Positions 33,650 to 43,483 are shown, counted from the stretch's first letter. The stretch: 64,000 bases of DNA from Candidatus Melainabacteria bacterium (GCA_003151275.1 PLXC01000020.1:124001-188000), one strand, 5' to 3'. Notes: generated from the sequence alone by a model not told the origin. A program made the numbers and translations.

Positions 33650-35305
33650 CTACGCTGTCCGAGCTGACTGCTTGTCAATCTTCGCGTACTCAGAACTTGT
33701 GTCGAGCCAATGCCACCGTCCTTGGGAAACAGCTTGTCTTCTGCCATACAGTTGATCGTTCAGTTTGGGAAAGTCTTCTCGGAAATGAGCGCCCCGAGAC
33801 TCTGCGCGATTTAAAGCGGCAGTTGCGATCAGCTCGCCAATCAGAAAAACATTTGCAGCGCATATATTTGCAACGTTGAAAGAAGCTGATTGCCAGCCAT
33901 CCTTTTTCATCAGGCTAGATAACTTTGTCAACCCGGCTTCACTGCGTGTCAGGGAAGCGTATTCATACATATGCTGTTTGAAGGAAGTCAACGAGGAAGG
34001 AACGGAGTATTGATCCTCTTTAGTGCCTAACGTCGAGCAAGGCTTAGTCAACAGGCTGAGGGCACCATTTGCACTGGCGCTGAGGAGTTTGGCTAGATTG
34101 ATCGCCATCACACCTGCCTCAAGCAATGAGTTACTTGCCAACCGGTTCGCTCCGTGAAGACCAGTGCTTGCCACTTCGCCTATTGCGTACAGTCCTGGCA
34201 GACTAGTGCGACCACAGGCGTCGCTCAACACGCCGCCCATGAAGTAGTGAGCAGCAGGACAGACGGGCACTGGTTCGTGAGTGGGATCGACACCAAACAT
34301 TTTGCAGGTGGCGATAATGTTTGGAAAGCGCTTCAGCAGTGTTTGCTCGCCGATTGGGCGCAAATCCAAACCCACCGATGACAGGTTGCCGTTCAACATA
34401 GTTGAATGGATGGCGCGGGCGACAACGTCCCTTGTTGCCAGGTCACCATCAGGGTGGAAGTTCTTTACGAATGGTTCGCCGTTACCGTTAAGCAGCACAG
34501 CGCCGGCACCGCGAACTGCCTCAGATATAAGGAAAGCAGGAGCGCCAGGCTTGGCGAGAGCCGTAGGATGAAACTGCATGAACTCAAGGTCGGCCAGAGT
34601 TGCCCCAGCTCTGTAGGCTAGAGCCACACCGTCTGCGGTGGCAACTAAGGGATTGGTGGTGCGAGCATATATTTGTCCGGCACCACCGGTGGCTAATACG
34701 GTATGGCGAGCGTAAATTCGTTTAATTTGACCCTTATGTAAGACTTCTGCACCAATCACCTTTTGCCCGTCCTGGAGCAAATTGAAAGCAAAGCATTGTT
34801 CCAACATGTTGAAGTTTGCTGACGATGAAGCTTTATGCTCAATGTTCTCGAGCAAGGCTGTTGATATCGCTTTACCGGTTGTGTCTTTGCTGTGTAGAAC
34901 GCGCGCCTTACTATGGCCGCCTTCGCGAGCCAATTCGTAGGAACCATCCGCGCCTTGATCGAAGCCCATGCCCAATCGGCTCAGCTCGTGCACCAGCAGT
35001 GGTGCTGCTGCAATTAACTCTTTAGCCACGGCTTCGTTCGTTAAACCAGCTCCGGATTTGATGGTGTCATGGAGATGATCCGTGATCGAATCCACAAAAT
35101 TGTTCGCAGTAACAGCTGCCACTCCACCTTGCGCATAGAATGTGTTTGAGTCACTGAATGCCTCCTTGGAGGCAATAGTCACTGCTGCTCCTTGATCGTG
35201 CAGCAATATGCCTAGAAGCAATCCCGCCAACCCGGAACCGAGAATTAAGACATCAGTGTCTAAGCGAGTCCATCCGTCATTTTCAACAATATTTAGGTTT
35301 TTCAT
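33650..35305 (-). CDS. nadB: L-aspartate oxidase
   Basis: A 551-residue flavoenzyme oxidising L-aspartate to iminoaspartate, the first step of de novo NAD synthesis. The FAD-binding fold is at the N-terminus (DVLILGSGLAGLLLGILL, about residues 18-35), followed by the succinate-dehydrogenase-like SNTFYAQGGVAAV, the substrate region EGGHSKARVLH, and the late GEVASTGLHGANRLASNSLLEA signature. It ends a minus-strand operon nadC-nadA-nadB and starts four bases after nadA. The product is passed to quinolinate synthase. Confidence 0.95.
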   Translation of the reverse strand: MKNLNIVENDGWTRLDTDVLILGSGLAGLLLGILLHDQGAAVTIASKEAFSDSNTFYAQGGVAAVTANNFVDSITDHLHDTIKSGAGLTNEAVAKELIAAAPLLVHELSRLGMGFDQGADGSYELAREGGHSKARVLHSKDTTGKAISTALLENIEHKASSSANFNMLEQCFAFNLLQDGQKVIGAEVLHKGQIKRIYARHTVLATGGAGQIYARTTNPLVATADGVALAYRAGATLADLEFMQFHPTALAKPGAPAFLISEAVRGAGAVLLNGNGEPFVKNFHPDGDLATRDVVARAIHSTMLNGNLSSVGLDLRPIGEQTLLKRFPNIIATCKMFGVDPTHEPVPVCPAAHYFMGGVLSDACGRTSLPGLYAIGEVASTGLHGANRLASNSLLEAGVMAINLAKLLSASANGALSLLTKPCSTLGTKEDQYSVPSSLTSFKQHMYEYASLTRSEAGLTKLSSLMKKDGWQSASFNVANICAANVFLIGELIATAALNRAESRGAHFREDFPKLNDQLYGRRQAVSQGRWHWLDTSSEYAKIDKQSARTA

Positions 35306-35309
35306 GTCG

Positions 35310-36293
35310 CTAATATATTGAGATCATTCGTTCAATAGATTTGAGTGCCTTTTGGGCAATCTCTTCAGGAACGGTGACTTCAAATACATCCTCCACAAGA
35401 GATCGATGCAGTTTTTCCAAAGTAATCATCTTCATGAACATGCAGCTCATTTCCGAATTGATTGGCAAGAATTCTTTGTCGGGATTTTCTTTCTTCAAGC
35501 GGTGAAGAATGCCAATCTCAGTGGCCACTACAAATTTCTTTGCTGGTGAATCTGCAGCCCGGCGAATCATACCCTCGGTTGAAGCAACCTTCAATTGATC
35601 GCCGTTCCCAGCTCGCGCCACTCGATCCAGATATGGAGTTAAGCAACCACATTCGGGGTGAATGAGAAGTTCGGCGTCTGGATGTTCTTTTATCTTTTGA
35701 TCGATCTCTTGCGGATCAATAGCCGCATGAACGTGACATTCGCCCATCCAAATATGCATATTTTTCCGACCGGTCATTTTTTGAACCCAGGAGCCAAGAA
35801 ACATATCAGGCAGAAAAAGTATTTCGACATCGTCAGGAATTGATTGCACGATTTTTAGGGCATTACCGGAAGTGCAGCAGTAATCAGATTCTGCTTTGAT
35901 CTCTGCTGTCGTATTGACGTAAGAGACCACCAGCGCATTTGGATGTTCTGCTTTCCAATCACGCAATTGATCGATATTTATTGATGCAGCCAACGAACAT
36001 CCCGCATCAAGATCGGGAATCAATACCTTTTTTGTGGGACACAATATGGCCGCAGTTTCAGCCATGAAGTGAACGCCGCAAAAAATGATCGTCTCGGCTT
36101 TAGTTTCTGCTGCTTGCTGGGAAAGACCAAGAGAATCGCCGACAAAATCAGCGACGTCTTGTATTTCAGGAATTTGATAGTTGTGAGCAATGATCACGGC
36201 GTTGCGCACTTTTCGCAACTCATTTATTTCCTTCAACATTTGTTCTTTCGGGATTGATTGCGGGCGATTGATTGTTGCTTCAGTTGTGGTCAT
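35310..36293 (-). CDS. nadA: Quinolinate synthase
   Basis: A 327-residue [4Fe-4S] enzyme condensing iminoaspartate and dihydroxyacetone phosphate to quinolinate. Marks: VIIAHNYQIPEIQDVADFVGDS at the N-terminus (about residues 33-54), DAGCSLAAS, the IWMGECHVHAAI segment, IHPECGCLTP, ASTEGM, and the C-terminal cluster Cys in SEMSCMFMKM. The three cluster Cys positions are present. It lies two bases after nadC and four before nadB. Confidence 0.96.
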   Translation of the reverse strand: MTTTEATINRPQSIPKEQMLKEINELRKVRNAVIIAHNYQIPEIQDVADFVGDSLGLSQQAAETKAETIIFCGVHFMAETAAILCPTKKVLIPDLDAGCSLAASINIDQLRDWKAEHPNALVVSYVNTTAEIKAESDYCCTSGNALKIVQSIPDDVEILFLPDMFLGSWVQKMTGRKNMHIWMGECHVHAAIDPQEIDQKIKEHPDAELLIHPECGCLTPYLDRVARAGNGDQLKVASTEGMIRRAADSPAKKFVVATEIGILHRLKKENPDKEFLPINSEMSCMFMKMITLEKLHRSLVEDVFEVTVPEEIAQKALKSIERMISIY

Positions 36294-36295
36294 GG

Positions 36296-37171
36296 CTATA
36301 TTTCAACCTCGAGACTGATATCAATGTTCGGAGCTGAATGTGTCAGCGCTCCAATAGAGATGGCATTAACCCCTTCGATCAAATAATTTTTGATGTTCTT
36401 AAAATTGATTCCACCTGAGACTTCGATGAAGCAGGCGCCGTGTACTATGCCGACGGCGCTTCGAATCATCAAGGGACTCATGTTGTCCAATAAGATAGAA
36501 GCGACGCCAATTTCTAAAGCTTGTTCAACTTGGGTAAGCGTGGTCGCTTCAACTTCAATTGGCAGAGTCGGATGAGCTTCCCTGGCGTGTTGAATGGCGG
36601 TCTGGATGTTTCCGGCAATTTGAATGTGATTGTCCTTGATCAAAATGGCATCAAAAAGTCCAAAGCGGTGATTTTGCCCTCCACCGATGGCCACAGCTTC
36701 CCGCTCAAAAGCCCGCAGTCCAGGCGTTGTTTTGCGTGTATCTCTGATATCGATTCCTGATGGTTTTGTTAATTCGACGAATTGCCGAGTTACTGTCGCA
36801 ATAGCCGACATGCGCTGCAATAAATTGAGTGCCACTCGCTCTCCCCTCAAGACACTGGCGGCCGGTCCTGAAAATGTCGCAATCACCGAAGGCGATGAGT
36901 CCACATATTGACCTTCCGCTACTTTGGGTTCAACTGTGATTTGAGAATCGAATCTATTTAAGACGTAGGCAAACACTCTCAGGCCGGCGACCACTGCTTC
37001 TTGCTTGCAGTAGACGCTGCCTGACACTGTTCTGTCCGTGCGCACGATGCTGGCAGTCGTGATGTCCAAGCGTTGATCACCAAGATCCTCACGGATAGCC
37101 AAGTCGATCGCGTCGCTGATTAATTTCTCGCGGAAATCTGCCGATTGAGAGGTTTGACTGAGTGCAAACAT
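36296..37171 (-). CDS. nadC: Nicotinate-nucleotide pyrophosphorylase (quinolinate phosphoribosyltransferase)
   Basis: A 291-residue enzyme making nicotinate mononucleotide from quinolinate and PRPP. It has the N-terminal EDLGDQRLDITTASIV, the substrate-binding RMSAIATVTRQFV and DIRDTRKTTPGLRAFEREAV region (about residues 135-165), HRFGLFDAILIKDNH, and IEVSGGINFKNIKNY near the C-terminus. First gene of the nadC-nadA-nadB operon. AGGTG lies five bases before the ATG. A perfect inverted repeat (37216-37232) stands just upstream. Confidence 0.96.
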   Translation of the reverse strand: MFALSQTSQSADFREKLISDAIDLAIREDLGDQRLDITTASIVRTDRTVSGSVYCKQEAVVAGLRVFAYVLNRFDSQITVEPKVAEGQYVDSSPSVIATFSGPAASVLRGERVALNLLQRMSAIATVTRQFVELTKPSGIDIRDTRKTTPGLRAFEREAVAIGGGQNHRFGLFDAILIKDNHIQIAGNIQTAIQHAREAHPTLPIEVEATTLTQVEQALEIGVASILLDNMSPLMIRSAVGIVHGACFIEVSGGINFKNIKNYLIEGVNAISIGALTHSAPNIDISLEVEI

Positions 37172-37215
37172 TTTGTCACCTGAACTGTGTCGGACTTACG
37201 CTTATGACTCTTAAA

Positions 37216-37240
37216 AAGTAATTGTATTACTTACGTTATA
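37216..37240 (-). promoter_or_regulatory. Candidate nad-operon operator with -10 element
   Basis: A perfect 17-base inverted repeat, AAGTAAT-TGT-ATTACTT (37216-37232), lies 45 bases before nadC. Three bases further upstream on the coding (minus) strand is TATAAC (37235-37240), a plausible -10. The repeat would overlap the transcription start, a standard repressor position. A Nudix-type NrtR regulator is encoded at 43484-44161, but its own upstream dyad differs in sequence. The rest of 37172-37509 also contains GTTGC-TTAG-GCAAC (37477-37490) and CCTATATAGG (37490-37499) just before the next gene. Confidence 0.5.
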
Positions 37241-37509
37241 TCATGACTTTAATAGATGTGGATTAATTCACGATGTTCCCGTGCTGAGCAAGCCTATAGG
37301 TCGGTTTGTCGAGCCTCGAATTGACCGCCGGATATGTATTTACAACGGTCAGGCATCTCTTGATCAAGTGTGTAGTAGACGTTAATTTCCGTTACTTTCT
37401 TTAACATTGACAGAAAGAATTTAGGCTGATTTGGGCCAATAGCTCGCCATTGAGCCGATTGCGGAGTATTATTGTCGTTGCTTAGGCAACCTATATAGGT
37501 GAATTCACG

Positions 37510-37791
37510 GTGAAAGATCCCCGCTCTATCCGACTGTTAGCGATGTTGGCTATTTGTACTTTGTGCTGGCTTTCAGGCCGAGCGTCAGCATATAACGCCA
37601 CTATTTTGAACAGCCTCTCTCGTTCGCGCGATGCTCTTTTGACTCAACGTGTGCATTTGCAAGACGCGGCAGCCGAGACTCAAACCAAGATCAACGAATA
37701 TCAAAATAAACTGGACTCCATCAACTCATACCTAACCGACACCGACAACGCCCTGCGTGATGTTGAGTCGGCAATGGCTCGTGCAAACTAA
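37510..37791 (+). CDS. Small secreted coiled-coil protein
   Basis: A 93-residue protein with a signal peptide (RSIRLLAMLAICTLCWLSG, cleavage probably after GRASA) and a helical remainder rich in Gln, Asp and Asn with heptad spacing (QTKINEYQNKLDSINSYL). No family is recognised. The start is GTG at 37510. The next gene begins 13 bases after its stop, so the two exported proteins are probably one transcript. Confidence 0.65.
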   Translation: MKDPRSIRLLAMLAICTLCWLSGRASAYNATILNSLSRSRDALLTQRVHLQDAAAETQTKINEYQNKLDSINSYLTDTDNALRDVESAMARAN

Positions 37792-37804
37792 GAGGCATAT
37801 TCAA

Positions 37805-38521
37805 ATGGCTAGCAAATATTTCAAGATCACTTTAGCGCTATCCTGCGCGGTCTATATAGGCAGCCCCGCACCTGTGTTTGCCGAAGGGTCCAGTGTCATG
37901 GTGCAGGACATCACCGAGAAGAAAGGCATCGCCACAGCATCAACGCCGGTCACCACATCGACAAGCAATTCCAAGCCGGAACTGAAAAACAATGTGGTCA
38001 CAGAAAAGGTTCTGCCTAACACGAACACTGAGACTCATGAAACCAATTATCAAGGCTGGGAGGTCGATTCGGGCGACGTGAAAATAAGTTGCGTCAATCC
38101 ACATGCTGCGTGCACCGAGTCAGAGCAGGTATTAGACACACTGAAAATTCTCTTTAAGGCCTACAGCAAAGGTGATATGGACACAGCCGGTCAGTATATG
38201 GACGATGATTGCACCACTTTTGACGAAGCATCTAAAACGTTGATAGTGGGCAAAAAGGCGGTTCTCGACGATTTGAAGCAGAAAATACACGGCTGGGAAG
38301 TGTCGGACTCACCTTTGATTTCATACACAATGGAACACCCATACGCCAAGGTTAACGGGGATATGGCCGTAGTTTCTTTTGTCGCAATTAAAGCGTTTGG
38401 TGGCAAACATCCGCAAGAGTTTAAATCTCACTGCACTGACATTTTCAAAAAGGAAAATGGAAAATGGAAAAAGATTCACTATCGCAGCAACTGGAAAGAA
38501 GTCGTGGCAGTAGCTAAGTAG
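37805..38521 (+). CDS. Secreted NTF2-like (SnoaL/DUF4440-type) protein
   Basis: A 238-residue exported protein: signal peptide (MASKYFKITLALSCAVYIGS, cleavage after VFA), a Thr/Ser-rich linker (about residues 30-75), then an NTF2-like domain from about residue 105. Its pattern (TLKILFKAYSKGDMDTAGQY, MDDDCTTFD, IVGKKAVLDDL, and the final WKKIHYRSNW strand) matches SnoaL/DUF4440-like folds. The role of such domains ranges from enzymes to ligand binding, so the function is open. The start at 37805 is chosen since the signal peptide begins there. Confidence 0.75.
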   Translation: MASKYFKITLALSCAVYIGSPAPVFAEGSSVMVQDITEKKGIATASTPVTTSTSNSKPELKNNVVTEKVLPNTNTETHETNYQGWEVDSGDVKISCVNPHAACTESEQVLDTLKILFKAYSKGDMDTAGQYMDDDCTTFDEASKTLIVGKKAVLDDLKQKIHGWEVSDSPLISYTMEHPYAKVNGDMAVVSFVAIKAFGGKHPQEFKSHCTDIFKKENGKWKKIHYRSNWKEVVAVAK

Positions 38522-38569
38522 TCTCCTCTAGTTGCTGCAAAAGACTAGCGCGGAAAGATTGTCCGTGCT

Positions 38570-40087
38570 TTGCTAGCTACAAAGACGGTTCTTACGGTTG
38601 GAATGATGTTCGATACGCTAAGCGCTGAGCAGGAAAAGTTGCTCGATCACCTTGCGGAGCTTTTGGGTGTTGATGCTGCTCCAGATCAGACTTGCAATCA
38701 GTCCTCTGTAAAAGGAGCCATCGAGCGGCTCTATGCCAGCGTTGGACTAAAGCCACCATACATCATCTGGTCTGATGGACCGTTTCAGCTTGGCGTGATG
38801 CCACTGCTTTTACAGCTGCTTTGCTTCAGACCAAAAGACAAGAAGCGCGACGACTTAAACATTGACCTACGCGTTGCAAAATTAGTATCTTTGATAACAG
38901 AACCAGGATGGCATCAAGCTCTTGCTTGCCTGCTCGACCAGCTGTCGAGCACTATAATCTGTTCGTTGAAGTATGAGGATGAACCCATACTTCCAGTCCT
39001 AAAACAATCGTATGAGCGTTTTCCCTGGTCCAGATGCGGAGTTTCAGTCGGAGAAGCGCTCCACAATTTGAGCCAAAGTTGCACCGCTCAAGCGATCAGC
39101 TGTTTATCGAGATCAACTACGCTTGCTCTCTCTGCTGCTCTGACAAGTCGTTTGTACACTGGTCCCATCGATCAAGCCCAGCAAATCAAACAGACAGTAG
39201 GACACGTTTTATTGCGCGAACAATCGCTTTCTCTGCGCGATACTCCGATGACTTTATTCGGGGCCGCAAGAGGATCGATGACTGGGATTTACAAACGCGC
39301 TCAGGAGTTGCATGAGCAAATTGCCGGCACTGTTTTCGAAGAAGAGCTCAGTCAATGTCTTGCACCTCAGGCTGATGCTAAATTTCGCAAACAACGCAAT
39401 TTGGAAAATGACATCACAATGAACACTGCGGGCATACTTACTTTTGGACCCTATGACACTTTGTGGGGGGCTTGGGCGAGCTATTCCGCCACTTGTTATT
39501 CCATTATTGCCGGGATGTTTCGCGATCAATTCTCCAAAGAAGTGCGCTCGACTCTATCTGATATGAGCGTCTTACTGCGATGCGGTTTTGCCTACACTCC
39601 ACTGACTCGCACCATCTTTATATGTAAGTTTCCGCAAGTGCGACTGGACGAACAACAACGATTGCACTGTGATGATCAAGCAGCGATTGAATTTCCTGAT
39701 GGCTATCGGATCTATGCTTGGCGTGGTGTTCCCGTGCCAGCCGATGTGATTGAGTCTCCTGATTCACTTACAAGTAAGCGTATTGATGAAGAGCGAAACA
39801 TTGAGTTGCGGCGCGCCTTTATCGATAAGTTCGGCATGGCCAAATACTTGCGTGAGACTACCGCAGGTATCCGCGATCAAACAGAAGCCGGCACGCTCTA
39901 TCTGAAGCAACTTCCCGGCGATGAACCGATTGCAGTGGTACGAGTCAAAAACAGCACTCCCGAATCTGATGGCTCATTCAAAGAATACTTTCTTCGCGTG
40001 CCACCAACCATGAAAACGGTGCAAGAGGCAATCGCTTGGACTTTCGGTATGAAGCCCGGTGAGTATAATCCAGAAATTGAATCCTAA
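38570..40087 (+). CDS. DUF6745-type protein
   Basis: A 505-residue soluble protein. The C-terminal half has the sequence GYRIYAWRGVPVPADVIESP (about residues 383-402), then a helical IDEERNIELRRAFIDKFGMAKYL. This is the pattern of DUF6745 proteins, found in Cyanobacteria and relatives, whose function is not known. The N-terminal part is unassigned. The longest frame uses TTG at 38570; ATG at 38603 or 38606 may be the true start. No good ribosome binding site decides. It is convergent with the coiled-coil membrane protein, three bases apart. Confidence 0.7.
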   Translation: MLATKTVLTVGMMFDTLSAEQEKLLDHLAELLGVDAAPDQTCNQSSVKGAIERLYASVGLKPPYIIWSDGPFQLGVMPLLLQLLCFRPKDKKRDDLNIDLRVAKLVSLITEPGWHQALACLLDQLSSTIICSLKYEDEPILPVLKQSYERFPWSRCGVSVGEALHNLSQSCTAQAISCLSRSTTLALSAALTSRLYTGPIDQAQQIKQTVGHVLLREQSLSLRDTPMTLFGAARGSMTGIYKRAQELHEQIAGTVFEEELSQCLAPQADAKFRKQRNLENDITMNTAGILTFGPYDTLWGAWASYSATCYSIIAGMFRDQFSKEVRSTLSDMSVLLRCGFAYTPLTRTIFICKFPQVRLDEQQRLHCDDQAAIEFPDGYRIYAWRGVPVPADVIESPDSLTSKRIDEERNIELRRAFIDKFGMAKYLRETTAGIRDQTEAGTLYLKQLPGDEPIAVVRVKNSTPESDGSFKEYFLRVPPTMKTVQEAIAWTFGMKPGEYNPEIES

Positions 40088-40090
40088 CCG

Positions 40091-41233
40091 TCAATGGTGA
40101 ACAAAAAGTAAAACCATATTGGCCAGACTGAGCACCACAGATAGTGCTACCAAGAGCGTAATTGTTTGTTGAGAAATGCCAGACTGTTTTGTTTGAGTCA
40201 GAGTTTGCAAAGTCGACTCAAGCGACTGCAGTTTCTTGTCAAAACCTTTTAAGTCATTCATCAGTGTTCTATCCAAATCAGCTTTGACTTGTTCGAATTG
40301 AACTTCGAATTCGTTTTGAGTTTTTTCGACAAGCGTTTTTGCTTTCTCATTTTGAGCGTCAGCCGCGGTGGAAGCCTTGACGGTCAGTTGCTCCATTTGA
40401 CCAGACAGCTCTGCCCTTAACTTACGCATTGCTTTCTCGTGTTCAGCAATCGTCTCTTGAACAAACTTCTGCTGCGCCGATATTTTTGCAGCGAAGCCTG
40501 TCGTAATGTTTTCGGCTTGGATTTTAAGCAAGCGATCGACTTCGCTTTGTGAGTAGGTTGAATACTTCCAGGAGTCTGAGTTGATTTGAACGTTTACATC
40601 TTTTGCGGCGGCGACAGAACTTACCGGGCTCGTTGAGGGCGATACTGGGGACATGTTTTCTCCAATTTCTATCGGTACCAGGGATACATTTCCTTGAGAG
40701 ACTGAGAATGTCGAAAAGCTCTCGGCTGGAAGCTTCTCTGCGTAAACTTGATCGACTAATAAAGTCGCGGTTTCCGCCTTGAAGTTGACGCGAATAACAA
40801 GACTCTCGAAATCTGCTTCCAAAATGTTTAATTCGTCGCAGATAACCGCGATCGATTTGGATGTTAGGGAACTTGCTTGGTAGCTAGTTTTCAAAATGTT
40901 TTTTTGCAGATCAGCCGATCTACTGATGTCGTTGCTGACCCACTGTCCGCGCGTGTAGCGCACAGCAATATCTGCAGGTCGACTATTTTTCGAAATTTCT
41001 AGAGTAAAAGAGGCGTTGCCCGAGACGATATCCAGGTAAGCAGTGTTGATCAATTCGGACTCAAAACGGGCGGTGAAGCCCGCCGCCTCTGAAATGCTTT
41101 TGATCCCTGCAGTGCTCAATTTGTAGACGCCGCCTTGCACAGAATCGCACGGCATGCGGTCGAACGTGCCTGCTTCCGGAATCCAAATTTTGTCAGCTGC
41201 TACCGATTGAGCGCGTTCTAATTCTATTACCAT
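40091..41233 (-). CDS. Tail-anchored coiled-coil protein
   Basis: A 380-residue protein with a beta-rich N-terminal half (about residues 1-200), a Pro/Ser-rich linker (SPVSPSTSPVSSVAAAKD), a long coiled coil (about 230-350), and one C-terminal hydrophobic span (QQTITLLVALSVVLSLANMV) ending FVHH. The topology suggests a cytosolic protein held to the membrane by its tail. I recognise no family. The N-terminal repeat-like phrases could be a carbohydrate- or peptide-binding beta domain, but that is speculation. Confidence 0.7.
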   Translation of the reverse strand: MVIELERAQSVAADKIWIPEAGTFDRMPCDSVQGGVYKLSTAGIKSISEAAGFTARFESELINTAYLDIVSGNASFTLEISKNSRPADIAVRYTRGQWVSNDISRSADLQKNILKTSYQASSLTSKSIAVICDELNILEADFESLVIRVNFKAETATLLVDQVYAEKLPAESFSTFSVSQGNVSLVPIEIGENMSPVSPSTSPVSSVAAAKDVNVQINSDSWKYSTYSQSEVDRLLKIQAENITTGFAAKISAQQKFVQETIAEHEKAMRKLRAELSGQMEQLTVKASTAADAQNEKAKTLVEKTQNEFEVQFEQVKADLDRTLMNDLKGFDKKLQSLESTLQTLTQTKQSGISQQTITLLVALSVVLSLANMVLLFVHH

Positions 41234-41487
41234 GCCTGCTCTCTATAGATGTTTTGACACCAGGCCGCGGCGCCCGGTCGTCCTCGCTCTTAGATCAGTT
41301 TGCGAGTTCTCCAACAGTATCCCATCTCCTATAACTTGCCAATGGGCGTGCCTCTAATTCTCTTTAATGTTGTCAAGTCGCCATTGGTACTGGCTCACGT
41401 GTGACTAGAGATTAGTGTGCACTCAGAAATGATATCTCGGCTTGATCAAATTTCCTGGCACAGATTCAGGAAGTCATCATCGATCAC

Positions 41488-42006
41488 TCAATAGTGTGAT
41501 GGTTGAGGCTTTCCGGCTATGGTTGGCTTAGGCAAAGCAAGTTGCGAATCAATTGCGCGAGCCAATTGATTTTTTTGATCGCAGTTATAGATGGCGAATT
41601 TCTTTACTAAATGCCCATTGTTGAAGACAAGTACAGCTGGCACCTTTGGAATGTCATATTTGAAGCTCAGCTTCAAGTTGTTGTTGATATTCAATCTCAG
41701 ATGCCTTACCTGCCCTTTGTACTTAGAGAGCAGATCGGTGAGTTCTGTTGTAGTGGGATTACAGGCTAAACACGTCGGTAGCATAAATTCCACGACTGAA
41801 ATGCCAGCCTTGGCCAGAACTTCATTTCTGAAAGTATTGCCATCTTGATCGGTAAGCTGATCAGGCTCAGGGGTGTCGAATAGGTGAAGACTATTGTAGG
41901 GCAAGATGTCTGGCAGATTTTGTCCCGCCTGGGAGTAGGCGGGCTGAAGGAAGCTCAGCAGGATCATGGTGCATAAACCAGTTCTTGCTAAAGCGCCGTT
42001 CGTCAC
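41488..42006 (-). CDS. Secreted thioredoxin-like protein
   Basis: A 172-residue exported thioredoxin-fold protein. The signal peptide (GLCTMILLSFLQPAYSQAG) precedes a domain with the redox motif CLAC in VVEFMLPTCLACNPTTTEL (about residues 70-88) and the cis-Pro region IPKVPAVLVFNNGHLV. It is the likely thiol-disulfide exchange protein for the cell envelope. The CxxC is CLAC rather than CGPC, so redox potential and role cannot be inferred. The surrounding gaps 41234-41487 and 42007-42188 hold no gene I can support. Confidence 0.82.
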   Translation of the reverse strand: MTNGALARTGLCTMILLSFLQPAYSQAGQNLPDILPYNSLHLFDTPEPDQLTDQDGNTFRNEVLAKAGISVVEFMLPTCLACNPTTTELTDLLSKYKGQVRHLRLNINNNLKLSFKYDIPKVPAVLVFNNGHLVKKFAIYNCDQKNQLARAIDSQLALPKPTIAGKPQPSHY

Positions 42007-42188
42007 TCCATCACCCTCTTATTCACTGGCAACTCAATCAAAGTTGAGTTATCGTACAATACTTTCGATCAACTATATTTTCTATTACGCTGCCGGTGAA
42101 AATCCTGAGAGACGTTGTTAATCGGATTATGGTACCGCCCATGGTGCAGCGGAACTCGACCTCGAAATAGAAATGCTAATGGTCTGGG

Positions 42189-43460
42189 TCAGAATCCAGT
42201 CTCAGAAGGTGGTGGCATCGACGGTGTTTGCTTCGGCTGCACTTGAGTATCAGCGGTGGGTGCAGAGGCTTTATCAATATCGGAAAATATTGAAGAAATC
42301 TGTTGATTGGGAAAATGTTTTTTGTATTCGCGGATGCACTGGGCAGCGGCTTCTTTCTTGCCACTCAAAGACAAGGCTCGCCCCAGGTAAAGAAAGTCAA
42401 TATGACTGTTTACGCAGGCCGAAGTAACATCGTTAAACTGCTTGACGGCGCCTGCATAATCACCAGCCGCCAAATCCAGCAGACCCACTTGTCTAATCAA
42501 GTAATAATCCTTCGGCGCCGTGGCCAAAGTTTGTTCAGCGCGTTCAAGCACTGCATCGATTTTGCCGGACGCCGCCAGTGAGGCACGTTTCTTATCTAGT
42601 AATGGCAGATCCAACGCCCGCGCTCTAACGAAATTGCCTCGGTCAAAATCATCAGCCAAAAATGGATCCCAATGAAAGTCGTGCTGGGCGGAAAATCCTA
42701 TTTGAGTCATCGGTCGCTGCTGAAGAGGCTCTTTGACTTTGCTGAGCCTTTTTAGGGCAGCCTGCATTTGCTCTTCGTCGCCTCGAAGGAAGCTTATTTC
42801 CGCTAATAGATAAGTGACGGGAGCATATGATTGTAGCGTTTCAGCATGTTGCGCGGCTGCATATGCGCTCTCCAAATCACCGTCCAAATAGGCAACTTGT
42901 GCGATACCTTGATAGGCAGGTTGGCAGTTGGGATTGCAAACGATTGCTTGTTTGAACTGTTTTTTCGCTTTATCGAAGTCGCCAAGCCGCATGTAAACGT
43001 AACCGAGGTCAATATGCGCGGCGCAGAAATTCGGATTCTGGCGCAGCAATGTCGTCAGGGCGTGTTCAGAGGCAAGATAGCTGTGTCCAAGATAGTGGCT
43101 TATTCCCGTGCTCAAGACGGTTTCAGTTGATTTGGGATCGAGCTGATACGATTTAGCCAGCGCTTCAAGAGCCTCGGAGTATCTTTGTTTTAAATCAAGA
43201 GCGAGCCCGAGCGTCGTGAATGGCACTGGATCCGTCGGATCGGCTGCAGTCGCACTGACCAGGGCAGCAAGAGCCTGATCGATCCAGCCCTTCAGTGCCG
43301 GGCCCTTGTTCAAAATTGTTAGAGCGCGTGAATTGGCATTTTCTGCTCGTTCTCTGGCATGCATGTCCCAATTGTGACTTTGACTGTGCGCACGAGGCGC
43401 TGCCAATAGGGCGATGGCGATCGTTAGGAGGGCGATTTGTTTGTTCTTCGGGTTAAGCAT
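42189..43460 (-). CDS. Exported TPR-repeat protein
   Basis: A 423-residue protein with a signal peptide (LLTIAIALLAAPRAHSQ) and about eight 34-residue TPR units. Examples are DPVPFTTLGLALDLKQRYSE, FCAAHIDLGYVYMRLGDFDK and CQPAYQGIAQVAYLDGDLES. The C-terminus is Pro/Gln-rich. It is probably a periplasmic scaffold. It differs from the 42-residue kinesin-type repeats at 23219. It is 23 bases after the NrtR-like gene, so co-transcription is likely. Confidence 0.82.
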   Translation of the reverse strand: MLNPKNKQIALLTIAIALLAAPRAHSQSHNWDMHARERAENANSRALTILNKGPALKGWIDQALAALVSATAADPTDPVPFTTLGLALDLKQRYSEALEALAKSYQLDPKSTETVLSTGISHYLGHSYLASEHALTTLLRQNPNFCAAHIDLGYVYMRLGDFDKAKKQFKQAIVCNPNCQPAYQGIAQVAYLDGDLESAYAAAQHAETLQSYAPVTYLLAEISFLRGDEEQMQAALKRLSKVKEPLQQRPMTQIGFSAQHDFHWDPFLADDFDRGNFVRARALDLPLLDKKRASLAASGKIDAVLERAEQTLATAPKDYYLIRQVGLLDLAAGDYAGAVKQFNDVTSACVNSHIDFLYLGRALSLSGKKEAAAQCIREYKKHFPNQQISSIFSDIDKASAPTADTQVQPKQTPSMPPPSETGF

Positions 43461-43483
43461 ATGGTACTAGGGATGGTGCGGAA

